A program made the translations under genes and the position numbers. A stretch of DNA of 64,000 bases, from assembly GCA_020851035.1 (NCBI GenBank), contig JADZDM010000005.1:372001-436000 (forward strand). The letters are read 5' to 3'. Source of the stretch: Gemmatimonadaceae bacterium. Its GTDB lineage: Bacteria > Gemmatimonadota > Gemmatimonadetes > Gemmatimonadales > Gemmatimonadaceae. Position 1 is the first letter of the stretch, and each line of letters begins with the position of its first letter. Below, piece by piece: positions 42,695 through 50,905 of the stretch. The notes beneath the pieces were generated by a model. That model searched no databases and was not told where the DNA came from. It saw only the letters and a list, made by a program, of their open reading frames with translations.

Positions 42695-43953
42695 CGACGA
42701 ACATGATGCGGCACCCGGGCGGGATGGCGCGGATGGCGCTGCACACGACGCTGCTGCTGCTGCCGGTGGTGACGGCGGCGTGTGGCGGTGATGCGGCGAA
42801 GGCGCCGGCGGCCGCTGCGGCGGCGCCGGCCCCGGTGGCTCCGCGCGACACGGCCTGGCTCGATGCGGCGTCGCTCGGGGTCGGCGGGTTCACCACCACG
42901 GCCGTGGAGCGCGTGGCCTGGCGCGATGCCTGGCAGCTGCCGGGGCGCCTGGTGCTCGACCCAACGCAGACGCAGCCGCTCGGCTCGATCGTGGAGGGGC
43001 GGGTGACGGCGGTGTTCGTGCAGGCGGGTGACCGGGTGCGCCGCGGCCAGATCCTGGTGACGATCCACAGCCACGAGCTGACCGACGCGCGGAATGCGCT
43101 GGCGCAGGCCCGTGCCGGGCGTGCCGAGGCGGACAATGCGTCGCAACTGGCGGCCACGGCCGCCGCGCGCAGCGAGCGCCTGTTCGCGGCGCGGGCTGGA
43201 TCGCAGGCGGACCTGGAGCGCGCGCGCGCCGCACTGGCGGCCGCGCAGGAAGGCCAGCGGCGCGCGGCATCGGAGTACAGCCGCGCCAGCGAGATGGTGG
43301 ACCACCTGCACCCGGCCGGACCGTCGCGCAGCGGCGTGGATCCGGAGGACGTGATCGTGCGTGCCCCGTTCGACGGTGTGGTGATGGATCGTCATGCGGA
43401 GCCTGGGAGCGTGGTGCTGCCGGGGGCGCCGCTGGTGACGGTGAGCAAGGCGGCCGCGCTGCTGCTGGAGCTGCGCGTCCCGGAGGCGGCGCTGAGTGCG
43501 GCGAAGGTGGGCTCGGCGGTGCAGTTCGGGGTGCCGGCGTTCCCCGGTCGTGCGTTCACGGCGCGGATCACGCGCGTGTCGCCGGTGCTCGACTCGCTGA
43601 CGCGCACGGCCGAGGTGTTCGCGGCGGTGGACAGCCGCAGTGGTGAGCTGCGGGCGGCGATGTCGGCGGCGGCGGAGTTGTTCGGGCTGGCGCGGGACAG
43701 CGTGCTGGCGGTGCCGGCGGCCGCCGTGCAGGACTTCGAGGGTGACACGGTGGTCGTGACCGGCGTGAAGCGCAGCGGCGGCATGCTGCTGGAGGCGATG
43801 CGCGTGCGGGTCGGGCGGCGCGCGGGCGGCATGGCCGAGGTGCGCAGCGGGATCGCGGCGGGTGCGCTGGTGATCGGTGAGGGTGCGTCGATCGCGCGCG
43901 CCGAGATCCTCCGGCAGCGTGATGCGCGTGCGGCCGAGGGCGCGCCGGAGTGA
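42691..43953 (+). CDS. RND periplasmic adaptor (CzcB-like membrane fusion lipoprotein)
   Basis: This 420-residue adaptor links the inner-membrane pump to the outer-membrane channel. It has an N-terminal signal with probable lipid Cys31 (VVTAACGGD), a beta-barrel/lipoyl half (GSIVEGRVTAVFVQAGDRVR), a coiled-coil hairpin (about residues 130-205), the returning lipoyl half (DVIVRAPFDGVVMDRHAEPG) and a membrane-proximal domain. It lacks an extra metal-binding (CusF-like or His-rich) domain. Coupled to both neighbours by 4-bp overlaps. Confidence 0.9.
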   Translation: MTTNMMRHPGGMARMALHTTLLLLPVVTAACGGDAAKAPAAAAAAPAPVAPRDTAWLDAASLGVGGFTTTAVERVAWRDAWQLPGRLVLDPTQTQPLGSIVEGRVTAVFVQAGDRVRRGQILVTIHSHELTDARNALAQARAGRAEADNASQLAATAAARSERLFAARAGSQADLERARAALAAAQEGQRRAASEYSRASEMVDHLHPAGPSRSGVDPEDVIVRAPFDGVVMDRHAEPGSVVLPGAPLVTVSKAAALLLELRVPEAALSAAKVGSAVQFGVPAFPGRAFTARITRVSPVLDSLTRTAEVFAAVDSRSGELRAAMSAAAELFGLARDSVLAVPAAAVQDFEGDTVVVTGVKRSGGMLLEAMRVRVGRRAGGMAEVRSGIAAGALVIGEGASIARAEILRQRDARAAEGAPE

Positions 43954-46900
43954 AGGGGCTCGTCAACTATGCGCTGACCCGCCCGCTGGCGATCGGCATC
44001 TTCCTCGTGATGCTGGTGGCGGCCGGGGTCTACTCGCTGCTGCGCGTGCCGTTCGATGCGTTCCCCGACCTGACCGGGACGCGCGTGGACGTGGTGACGG
44101 TGGCGCCCGGCCTGGCGCCCGAGGAAGTCGAGCAGCTCGTGACGTACCAGCTCGAGTCGTCGCTGATGGGCCTTCCCGGCGTGACCGGGGTGCGCTCGGT
44201 GTCGAAGTCCGGGCTGTCGATGATCACGGTGCCGTTCCCGGATGGCACCGATGTGTACTTCGCGCGCACGCTGGTGCAGCAGCGGCTGGCCGAGGCGAAG
44301 GGTGGGTTGCCGGCCGGGCTGGAGCCGCAGATGGGTCCCGTCTCGACGCCGATGGGTGAGCTGTACCAGTACACCGTCACCAGCGACTCGATGTCGCTGA
44401 CCGAGTTGAAGGCGCTGCACGACTACACGATCCGTCCGCGCCTGCGCACGGTGCCGGGCGTGAGCGACGTGAACTCGTGGGGTGGCACCATCGAGCAGGT
44501 GCAGGTGGAGGTGGATCCGGCGCGGCTCGCCGCGCGGGGGCTGGTGCTGGCCGACGTGCATCGGGCGCTGGCCGCCAACAACCTGTCGTTCGGCGGCGCC
44601 TACGTGGAGCAGTCGGGCACGCGCTACTCGGTGCGCGGCGTGGGGCGCATCACGGACACCAGCCAGATCGAGCACGTCGCGATCGCGGCACCGGGCGGCG
44701 TGCCGGTGCGCATCGGTGACGTGGCCGTCGTGAAGCAGGGCGCCATGCCGCGCTTCGGGGCGGTGACGCAGGACGGGAAGGGCGAGGTCGTGACGGGCAT
44801 GGTGCTGAAGCTGCAGGGCACCGACTCGCGGATGGTGATCGACGGCGTGACGAAGCGCCTGGACGAGGTGCGGGCGGCGCTGCCGAAGCACGTGAAGATC
44901 ACGCCGTTCTACGACCAGACCGAGCTGGTGAACCGCACGCGCAACACGATCATCAAGAACCTGATCGAGGGTGGCCTGCTGGTCAGCCTGGTGCTGTTCG
45001 TGTTCCTCCGCAACATCCGCGCGTCGCTGATCGTGGCGTCGGTGATCCCGCTGTCGATGCTGGTCGCGTTCAGCGGGATGTTCCTGTTCGGCTACTCGGC
45101 GAACCTGATGTCGCTGGGGGCGCTGGACTTCGGGCTGATCGTGGACGGCGCGATCGTGATGGTGGAGAACTTCGTGCACCGGCTGGAGAAGCCGCGCCGC
45201 GAGGGCAGTGGCCCGGTGGCGCAGCAACGGCTGGCGCTGTTCCGCGACGCGGCGGTGGAGGTGGGCCGCCCTGTGCTCTTCGGCATCGGCATCATCGTGG
45301 CGGTCTACATCCCGATCTTCACGCTGGAAGGGATGGAAGGCCGGATGTTCAAGCCGATGGCGTTCACGGTGGTCTGCGCCGTGCTCGGCTCGCTGCTGCT
45401 GGCGCTCACGTACGTGCCGGCGGCGTCGCTGGCGCTGCTGCAGCACTCGCATGCCGCGCCGAGCAAGGTGGAGGAGCGGCTGCGCGACCGGTATCGCCGG
45501 CTGCTGGAGTGGACGCTGCGCCATGGCACGCCGATTGTGCTCGGCGCCGTGGTGCTGGTGGTGATCTCGACGTGGTCGCTGACGCGCATCGGCAGCGAGT
45601 TCATGCCGAAGCTGGACGAGGGGTCGATCCTGATCAACACGCGGCGCACGCCGAGCGTGTCGCTGGCCGACGCGACGAAGCTGTCCACGCAGGCCGAGCG
45701 GATCGTGCGGCGCTTTCCCGAGGTGCTGACGGTGGTGACGAAGGAAGGCCGCCCGGACCTCGCCACGGAGGCGATGGGGCTGTACGAGGGCGACCTCTAC
45801 GTGATCCTCAAGCCGCACGAGGAGTGGGTGAGTGCGGAGAGCCCCGAGGAGCTGGTGGCGAAGTTCGACTCGGCGCTGCGGGTGGTGCCCGGGCTGTGGG
45901 TGTCGTTCACGCAGCCGCTGGCGATGCGACTGGATGAGGCGGAGAGTGGCATCCGAACGGACCTTGGCATCAAGGTGGTGGGGCCGGACCTGGCGAAGAA
46001 CCAGCAGCTCGCCTCGCGCATCCGTGGCGTGGTGGCGTCGGTGCAGGGCAGCGCCGACGTGGCGGTGGAGGTGAGCGAGGGCACCGGGCAGGTGCGGGTG
46101 ACGGTGCGTCGCGAGGCGCTGGCGCAGTACGGGCTGTCGGTGGAGGACGTGCGGGACGCGGTGAACCTGGCGCTGGGCTCCGAGGTGGCGACCGAGATCG
46201 TGAAGGGGCCGCGACGGATCAGTGTCGCGGTGCGGTTCCCCGATGCGCAGCGCAACGACCTGACGGAACTGTCGCGCCTGACGGTGCGGGCGCCGGGCGG
46301 GGCACTGGTGCCGTTGTCGTCGGTGGCCGACGTGGAGCCGGGCACGGGCCCGGAACTGATCGGGCACGAGGATGCGCAGCGGCGCACGCTGGTGCTGTCG
46401 AACGTGCGCGGGCGTGACCTGGGCGGCTTCGTGGAGGAGGTGCGGCGGCGCGTGGCGAGCGAGGTGGTGATGCCGGCCGGGACGTTCCTGGAGTGGGGCG
46501 GCCAGTACGAGAACCAGCAGCGCGCGATGTCGCGCCTGACGCTGGTGGTGCCGGTGGCGCTGGCGCTGATCGTGGCGCTGCTCTACGCCTCGTTCCGGTC
46601 CACCTGGCAGACGGCGCTGGTGCTGACGAACGTGCCGTTCGCGCTGGTGGGCGGTGTGGCGATGCTCTGGATGCGCGGGCTGAACCTGAGCCTGTCGGCG
46701 AGCGTCGGCTTCATCGCGCTCTTTGGCATCGCAGTGCTGAACGGCGTGGTGCTGATCAGCCACATCAACGCGCTGCGCGCCGAGGGGATGAAGGTTGACG
46801 AGGCGGTGCGGCAGGGGGCGGCGGACCGGTTGCGGCCGGTGATCATGACCGCGCTGGTGGCGAGCCTGGGCTTCGTGCCGATGGCCCTGAGCACGTCGCC

Positions 46901-47084
46901 GGGCAGCGAGGTGCAGCGTCCGCTGGCGTCCGTGGTGATCGGCGGGCTGGTGACGAGCACGGCGCTGACGCTGTTCGTGCTGCCGCTGCTCTATCGCGCG
47001 CTGGCGACGTGGCGGGATCGTGGGCGGGCGATGAATGGCCGCGCCGCGCCACCGGTGGTGCCGGACCTGCAGGCGGCGGGGTGA
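43950..47084 (+). CDS. Heavy-metal efflux RND pump (CzcA-like)
   Basis: This 1044-residue inner-membrane proton/metal antiporter of the HME-RND family starts at GTG 43950 (MKGLVNYALTRPLAIGIFLV). The heavy-metal signature in TM4 is DFGLIVDGAIVMVENF, with Asp393, Asp399 and Glu406 spaced exactly as Asp402/Asp408/Glu415 of Cupriavidus CzcA, which favours divalent Zn/Co/Cd (or Ni) over Cu/Ag. Two large periplasmic domains lie at about 35-335 and 560-860. Complete in length. The operon ends here; a 34-bp palindromic repeat follows. Confidence 0.94.
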   Translation: MKGLVNYALTRPLAIGIFLVMLVAAGVYSLLRVPFDAFPDLTGTRVDVVTVAPGLAPEEVEQLVTYQLESSLMGLPGVTGVRSVSKSGLSMITVPFPDGTDVYFARTLVQQRLAEAKGGLPAGLEPQMGPVSTPMGELYQYTVTSDSMSLTELKALHDYTIRPRLRTVPGVSDVNSWGGTIEQVQVEVDPARLAARGLVLADVHRALAANNLSFGGAYVEQSGTRYSVRGVGRITDTSQIEHVAIAAPGGVPVRIGDVAVVKQGAMPRFGAVTQDGKGEVVTGMVLKLQGTDSRMVIDGVTKRLDEVRAALPKHVKITPFYDQTELVNRTRNTIIKNLIEGGLLVSLVLFVFLRNIRASLIVASVIPLSMLVAFSGMFLFGYSANLMSLGALDFGLIVDGAIVMVENFVHRLEKPRREGSGPVAQQRLALFRDAAVEVGRPVLFGIGIIVAVYIPIFTLEGMEGRMFKPMAFTVVCAVLGSLLLALTYVPAASLALLQHSHAAPSKVEERLRDRYRRLLEWTLRHGTPIVLGAVVLVVISTWSLTRIGSEFMPKLDEGSILINTRRTPSVSLADATKLSTQAERIVRRFPEVLTVVTKEGRPDLATEAMGLYEGDLYVILKPHEEWVSAESPEELVAKFDSALRVVPGLWVSFTQPLAMRLDEAESGIRTDLGIKVVGPDLAKNQQLASRIRGVVASVQGSADVAVEVSEGTGQVRVTVRREALAQYGLSVEDVRDAVNLALGSEVATEIVKGPRRISVAVRFPDAQRNDLTELSRLTVRAPGGALVPLSSVADVEPGTGPELIGHEDAQRRTLVLSNVRGRDLGGFVEEVRRRVASEVVMPAGTFLEWGGQYENQQRAMSRLTLVVPVALALIVALLYASFRSTWQTALVLTNVPFALVGGVAMLWMRGLNLSLSASVGFIALFGIAVLNGVVLISHINALRAEGMKVDEAVRQGAADRLRPVIMTALVASLGFVPMALSTSPGSEVQRPLASVVIGGLVTSTALTLFVLPLLYRALATWRDRGRAMNGRAAPPVVPDLQAAG

Positions 47085-47153
47085 GGGGTCGTGCGACGGG
47101 TGCGTTCACGCTCCGTGTCCCGTTGAACCGGGCGCTCGGAAGACAATGACTCG

Positions 47154-47255
47154 ATGACAATGACTCAGAGTCGTTTGCGTCGGAATGATGAGAATGACTC
47201 AGAGTCGTTTGCATCGGAATCATGAGAATGACTCAGAGTCGTTTGCATCATTTCC
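47154..47255. repeat. Three tandem copies of a 34-bp palindrome-bearing repeat
   Basis: Units begin at 47154, 47188 and 47222. Each contains ATGACTCAGAGTCGTTTGC, whose core GACTC-A-GAGTC is a perfect inverted repeat extended by AA/TT and a G-U pair. Units 1 and 2 differ at four positions; unit 3 diverges in its last 7 bases. A degenerate fragment (ACAATGACTCG) lies just upstream. The tract is far more AT-rich than its surroundings and sits tail to tail between czcA and the FKBP gene. It may act as a terminator array or a protein-binding site. Confidence 0.85.
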
Positions 47256-47264
47256 ACGCACCAC

Positions 47265-47828
47265 TCACGGCGTCGACACCACCCGCGCCTTCACCACGGC
47301 CCAGGTCGGACACTGCGGCGACGGACCACGCTGCGGCGCCGTCTCCGCGCTCGGCAGCGTGTCGGACACCGCGACGACCTCCAGGTCGAAGATCAGCTCC
47401 GACTTCGGTGGGATCACCGGTGGACGGCCCGATTCGCCGTACGCGAGCGGATACGGAATGAACAACCGCCGCTGCCCGCCCACCTTCATCCCGTCGAAAC
47501 CCAGGTCCCAGCCGGCGATCACGCGGCGGAACCCGAGCGGGAAGCCGATGGGGGTGCGCGGCTGGCCGTTGGGCATGGTGTCGCGGGACGAATCGAACTT
47601 CGTGCCGTTGGTCAGCCACCCGGTGTAGTGCACGTACACACACTGCTTCGGCAGGACCGGGGCACCGGTGCCGGGCTGCGCCTCGATGTACTTCAGGGCG
47701 AGCACGACCTGCTCCGGCCCCGAGAGCGGCGGAATGGGCGAGGCCATCGGCGCGACGGCCGGCGCCGGCGACGGAACGCGACAGGCGGCCAGCGCCACGC
47801 CGGCGACGAACAGGAGGGGAACACGCAT
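47265..47828 (-). CDS. FKBP-type peptidyl-prolyl isomerase lipoprotein
   Basis: This 187-residue lipoprotein has lipobox ALAAC with Cys16. A single FKBP domain follows: VYVHYTGWLTNGTKFDSSRD, VIAGWDLGFDGMKVGGQRRL, IPYPLAYGESGRPPVIPPKS and ELIFDLEVV, with all usual active-site aromatics. It catalyses cis-trans proline isomerisation during protein folding in the periplasm. Start ATG 47828 is supported by the signal peptide and by TGGACG-N17-TACGTT ending six bases before it, a good leaderless promoter. Confidence 0.92.
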   Translation of the reverse strand: MRVPLLFVAGVALAACRVPSPAPAVAPMASPIPPLSGPEQVVLALKYIEAQPGTGAPVLPKQCVYVHYTGWLTNGTKFDSSRDTMPNGQPRTPIGFPLGFRRVIAGWDLGFDGMKVGGQRRLFIPYPLAYGESGRPPVIPPKSELIFDLEVVAVSDTLPSAETAPQRGPSPQCPTWAVVKARVVSTP

Positions 47829-47976
47829 GCGGCCAACGTAGGGACGCGCGGCAGGGGCGTCCATCCCGCGGGCCGCTTCCCGATCACTCCCGCGCCCGCC
47901 ACGTTGCGGACATCGGCGCGCCAGCCGCGGCGACGCACCCAGACACCGCGGCCGCACCCGCCACATCACGCCACCG

Positions 47977-48747
47977 ATGCCCGCTGCCCCCGTCGCCACG
48001 CTCGCCAGGCTTGGCCCCCGCCCCGCCCCAGCACGCCGCCTCGTCTGCTTCCCGTACGCCGGCGGCGGCGTGGCCGTCTACGGCCAGTGGTGGCGTGCGT
48101 TGCCGGACGACGTGGAGGTGATCGGCGTCCAGCTCCCGGGGCGAGAGGCGCGATTGAGTGAGGCACCGCTGGATTCGATCGACGGGATGGCCGGCGCGGC
48201 ACTGCCGGCCGTTGCCGCGCTGGGCGACCTGCCCTTCGCCTTCTTCGGTCACAGCATGGGTGCCCTGATCGCGTTCGAACTCACGCTGGCCCTCGAGGCG
48301 GCGGGCGGTGCCGCGCCGGAGCGGCTCTTCGTGTCGTCGCGGCGCGCGCCGGACGAACGCGACACGCACCTGCCGGTCCACACGCTCCCCGACGCCGCGT
48401 TCCTCGATGCCATCCAGGCGCGCTTCGCGGCCATCCCCGACGCCGTGCGCAACGAGCCGGAACTGCTCGAGCTGGTGCTGCCCACGCTGCGTGCCGACAT
48501 CCGCGCCGTCGAGACGTACGCACCGGAGCGCGGGCGCCGTGTGTACTGCCCGGTGCGCGCCTACGGCGGGGCATCGGACACGCACCCGCGGCCGTCGCAG
48601 CTGGCTGGGTGGCAGCGCGCCGCACTGCAGCCGCTGAGCGTGCGCACCTTCGACGGCGACCACTTCTACCTGACCCCGCAGCGCACGCCACTGCTGGCCG
48701 ACCTGGTCGCCCACTGGCCCCGCACCACCGGTGCAGGCTGCCGCTGA
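47977..48747 (+). CDS. Type II thioesterase (GrsT/TesA-like), orphan
   Basis: This 256-residue alpha/beta hydrolase of the type II thioesterase family normally removes wrong acyl groups from polyketide or non-ribosomal peptide synthases. Motifs: RRLVCFPYAGGGVAVYGQWW, VQLPGREARLSE, nucleophile Ser93 in FFGHSMGALIAF, and catalytic His in FDGDHFYLT. No synthase, carrier protein or other biosynthetic gene is in the window, so its partner must be elsewhere. It is divergent from the FKBP gene. Confidence 0.88.
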   Translation: MPAAPVATLARLGPRPAPARRLVCFPYAGGGVAVYGQWWRALPDDVEVIGVQLPGREARLSEAPLDSIDGMAGAALPAVAALGDLPFAFFGHSMGALIAFELTLALEAAGGAAPERLFVSSRRAPDERDTHLPVHTLPDAAFLDAIQARFAAIPDAVRNEPELLELVLPTLRADIRAVETYAPERGRRVYCPVRAYGGASDTHPRPSQLAGWQRAALQPLSVRTFDGDHFYLTPQRTPLLADLVAHWPRTTGAGCR

Positions 48748-48787
48748 CTCCACCCTCCGTGCCCGGGCCACCCGGAATGGAATGAGC

Positions 48788-48826
48788 CGGCACCGGCCGG
48801 TGTCGAATGTGCGGACCGACCGGTCC
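48788..48826. promoter_or_regulatory. Two adjacent palindromes upstream of the Spy-ECF module
   Basis: CGGCACCGG-CCGGTGTCG (48788-48805; 9-bp arms, one G-U) and GGACCG-AC-CGGTCC (48813-48826; perfect 6-bp arms) lie 40-78 bp before the Spy-like gene. Placed like operators or a leader structure. No clear ECF or sigma-70 promoter could be fixed with them. Confidence 0.4.
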
Positions 48827-48865
48827 CACTCCCACACCGCTCACTTCCTTGTCACGGGGCCCGAT

Positions 48866-49405
48866 ATGTCGAACGTTCGCCTGCTCGCCACTGCCGGTGT
48901 GGTGCTCGCCGCCACGCTGGTGCACGCTGCACCGTCGCACGCCCAGCAGGGGCCACCGCCCGCTGCCTCCGCCCGTCGCGCTGCGCCGCCGGCCGACCGC
49001 CGCGGTCCGCCCACCATCGACGAGCGCGTGCAGCGCATGACGACCGATCTCGGCCTGACGCCGGACCAGGCCACGCGCGTCCGCGGGGTGCTCACCGCCC
49101 AGCAGCGCACCATGGATTCCATCCTCGCACGCCGCACCGCCGAGCGCGACGCTGAACGGGCGGCGATGGAGGCGATGCGCACGAGCACGCAGAAGTCGGT
49201 GTCGGCCATCCTGACGCCCGAGCAGCGCACGAAGCACGACGCGATGCGGGCGCGCATGGAGGGTGGCGGGCCCCGGATGCGTGGCGCGCGTGGGATGCGC
49301 GATGGTCGCGGGATGCGCGGGGGCGACGCCCGTGGCCCGCGCCCGGACGGTGACGTTCGCCGTGGCCCGCCCGACGACGAGCGCGGCACCAACCGCAACC
49401 GCTGA
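48866..49405 (+). CDS. Spy/CpxP-like periplasmic protein with LTxxQ motifs
   Basis: This 179-residue exported protein has a signal peptide of about 27 residues (ends PSHAQQ), a helical domain with two LTxxQ motifs (LGLTPDQATRV and ILTPEQRTKHDAM), and an Arg/Gly/Pro/Asp-rich tail from about residue 130 with repeated MRGG/GMRDGRGM elements. LTxxQ proteins act as periplasmic chaperones or stress sensors. It is directly followed by an ECF sigma gene, so a sensing or output role in that envelope-stress circuit is likely. Confidence 0.82.
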   Translation: MSNVRLLATAGVVLAATLVHAAPSHAQQGPPPAASARRAAPPADRRGPPTIDERVQRMTTDLGLTPDQATRVRGVLTAQQRTMDSILARRTAERDAERAAMEAMRTSTQKSVSAILTPEQRTKHDAMRARMEGGGPRMRGARGMRDGRGMRGGDARGPRPDGDVRRGPPDDERGTNRNR

Positions 49406-49408
49406 CCC

Positions 49409-50020
49409 ATGGTGCGGCAGCCCGGCGCAGTGGGCCGGGCTGCTACACTCCCCGTGATCGATACCGACAATGATGCCGACCTGGTCGCGCGCGCCCGGCG
49501 GGGTGACGACGACGCCTTCCGGCGCCTGGTGGAACGGCACCAGGCCGCGGTCGCGCGCACGGTCTTCGGGATGCTCGGCGCCGGCGACGATGCCGATGAC
49601 GCGGGCCAGGAGACCTTCGTGCGCTTTCACCAGGCGCTCGACAGCTTCCGCGGCGACAGCTCGGTGCGCACCTACCTGGTGCGGATCGCGATGAGCGTGT
49701 CGCTGAACGCGCTGCGCAGCCGCACGCGCCGCGAGACCCGCTTCGTCAGCGACGACACGGCGATCGAGCACGCCGTCGACGAAACCACCGGCGCGGCGAT
49801 GCCCGACGGCGACACGGCGGAGCGCATCCGGTTGGCACTCGATGCCCTCAGCGAGGAACATCGTGCGGTGGTGGTGCTCCGCCTGCTCGAGGAACGCAGC
49901 ACCCGCGAGACGGCGGAGATCCTCGAGGTGCCGGAAGGCACCGTGCTCTCCAGGTTGTCGCGTGCAGTCCGGCAGTTGCGGGTGACGCTGGGTCCCGTGT
50001 GGGAGGAGTTCACCGAATGA
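49409..50020 (+). CDS. ECF-type RNA polymerase sigma factor
   Basis: This 203-residue sigma-70-family factor has region 2 (ADLVARARRGDDDAFRRLVE, then DDADDAGQETFVRFHQALDS) and region 4 (LDALSEEHRAVVVLRLLEER and ETAEILEVPEGTVLSRLSRA). Region 3 is missing, as in ECF factors. The start is uncertain: ATG 49409 lies 3 bp after the Spy-like gene, but conservation begins near residue 20. GTG 49454, with TACACT just before it, may be the true start. It overlaps the anti-sigma-like gene by 4 bp. Confidence 0.9.
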   Translation: MVRQPGAVGRAATLPVIDTDNDADLVARARRGDDDAFRRLVERHQAAVARTVFGMLGAGDDADDAGQETFVRFHQALDSFRGDSSVRTYLVRIAMSVSLNALRSRTRRETRFVSDDTAIEHAVDETTGAAMPDGDTAERIRLALDALSEEHRAVVVLRLLEERSTRETAEILEVPEGTVLSRLSRAVRQLRVTLGPVWEEFTE

Positions 50021-50409
50021 CGACAGACGAGATGAACGGACTGCCCCCCGACCATGCCGGGGAGGCCGGGCGCGAGGTGGAGCGCACCGGTCGCCTCCTG
50101 CGCAGCGCCACGCCGGAGCCGGCCTTCCGTGACGGGTTTGCCGACCGCACCATGGCACGCCTCGCCGCATCGCGTGCCGCGGCCTCGGTCACGGTCGCCC
50201 CGACCCCCCCGTCGCTGCTGCGCGCGTACGCCATCCAGCGGAACTTCCGCCTGCTCGCGGCCGCCGCGACGCTCGCGATCGTGGCCCTCGGCGTGCACAA
50301 CACCGTCGTTGCCCGCTCCGACGATGCGAGCGTGCTCGACGCGGCAATCGGCCTGGAGCCCGTCTCCGCGGTCTCGGTGCTCACCTACCCTTCGGACCTC
50401 CTGCCATGA
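50017..50409 (+). CDS. Probable membrane anti-sigma factor
   Basis: This 130-residue protein has a cytosolic N-terminal part (about residues 1-75), one membrane segment (FRLLAAAATLAIVALGV, about 79-96) and a short periplasmic tail. It overlaps the ECF sigma stop (ATGA), the typical arrangement for a cognate anti-sigma factor. It lacks the HxxxCxxC zinc motif of ZAS-type anti-sigma factors, so the call rests on topology and context. Confidence 0.7.
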   Translation: MTTDEMNGLPPDHAGEAGREVERTGRLLRSATPEPAFRDGFADRTMARLAASRAAASVTVAPTPPSLLRAYAIQRNFRLLAAAATLAIVALGVHNTVVARSDDASVLDAAIGLEPVSAVSVLTYPSDLLP

Positions 50410-50419
50410 CGAGCCGCAC

Positions 50420-50869
50420 ATGAGCCAATCCGTTCGCGCCTGGCTGCTGCTGGGCGTCACGCTCTGCCTCGGCATCGCCCTCGGGCTGCTGGGTGGCGGT
50501 GCACTGCAGGAGCGGCGCCTGGCGCGTGTGAACGACCTGCGCCGTCCCGGTGGCTTCATCGAGCACGCGCGCTCGGTGATCCGTCCCACCAGCGACTCGC
50601 AATGGACGGCGATCCGACCGCACATCGAGGAGACGGCGCGCCGGAACGCCGACATGCGCCGTGCCCACGACAGCGCGATGCGGGTGGCGCTGGACACGCT
50701 CCGGGCACGCCTCGCCCCGATGCTGGACGCGGCACAGCGTGAACGCTTCGCGCGATTCGTACCCGGCCCGCGCGGTGGCCCGTTCGCACGCCCCGGGGGC
50801 CGGGGGCCGCGCCGCGCGCCACAGGACGACGCCCCGCCGCCACCCGACGGACCGCCCTTGCCGCGCTGA
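50420..50869 (+). CDS. Membrane-anchored periplasmic protein of the heavy-metal-sensor/Spy type
   Basis: This 149-residue protein has an N-terminal membrane anchor (AWLLLGVTLCLGIALGLLGG, about 7-26), a helical periplasmic domain (about 45-115; IRPHIEETARRNADMRRAHD and LAPMLDAAQRERFARF), and a Pro/Arg/Gly-rich tail. This resembles the periplasmic heavy metal sensor (CnrX-like) and Spy families. It begins 10 bp after the anti-sigma gene. In Cnr systems an X-Y-H trio (sensor, anti-sigma, sigma) works together; this trio is comparable, but no metal ligand set is evident. Confidence 0.68.
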   Translation: MSQSVRAWLLLGVTLCLGIALGLLGGGALQERRLARVNDLRRPGGFIEHARSVIRPTSDSQWTAIRPHIEETARRNADMRRAHDSAMRVALDTLRARLAPMLDAAQRERFARFVPGPRGGPFARPGGRGPRRAPQDDAPPPPDGPPLPR

Positions 50870-50900
50870 CGCCGCCACGATCGGGTGCCGGCGTCAGCGC
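50863..50900. terminator. Bidirectional terminator hairpin
   Basis: GCGCTGACGCCG and CGGCGTCAGCGC form a perfect 12-bp stem around a 14-nt loop between the converging sensor-like gene and the TPR gene. The plus-strand stop codon lies in the left arm. No U tract on either side. Confidence 0.78.
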
Positions 50901-50905
50901 AGTGC

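Noticed and set aside
43392-46763. 1123-codon open frame on the minus strand opposite czcB/czcA
   Set aside because: Arg/His-rich antisense shadow of the RND pump genes; no motif or start context.
47154-47255. CRISPR array
   Set aside because: The three 34-bp units follow each other directly with no spacers, and no cas gene is present.
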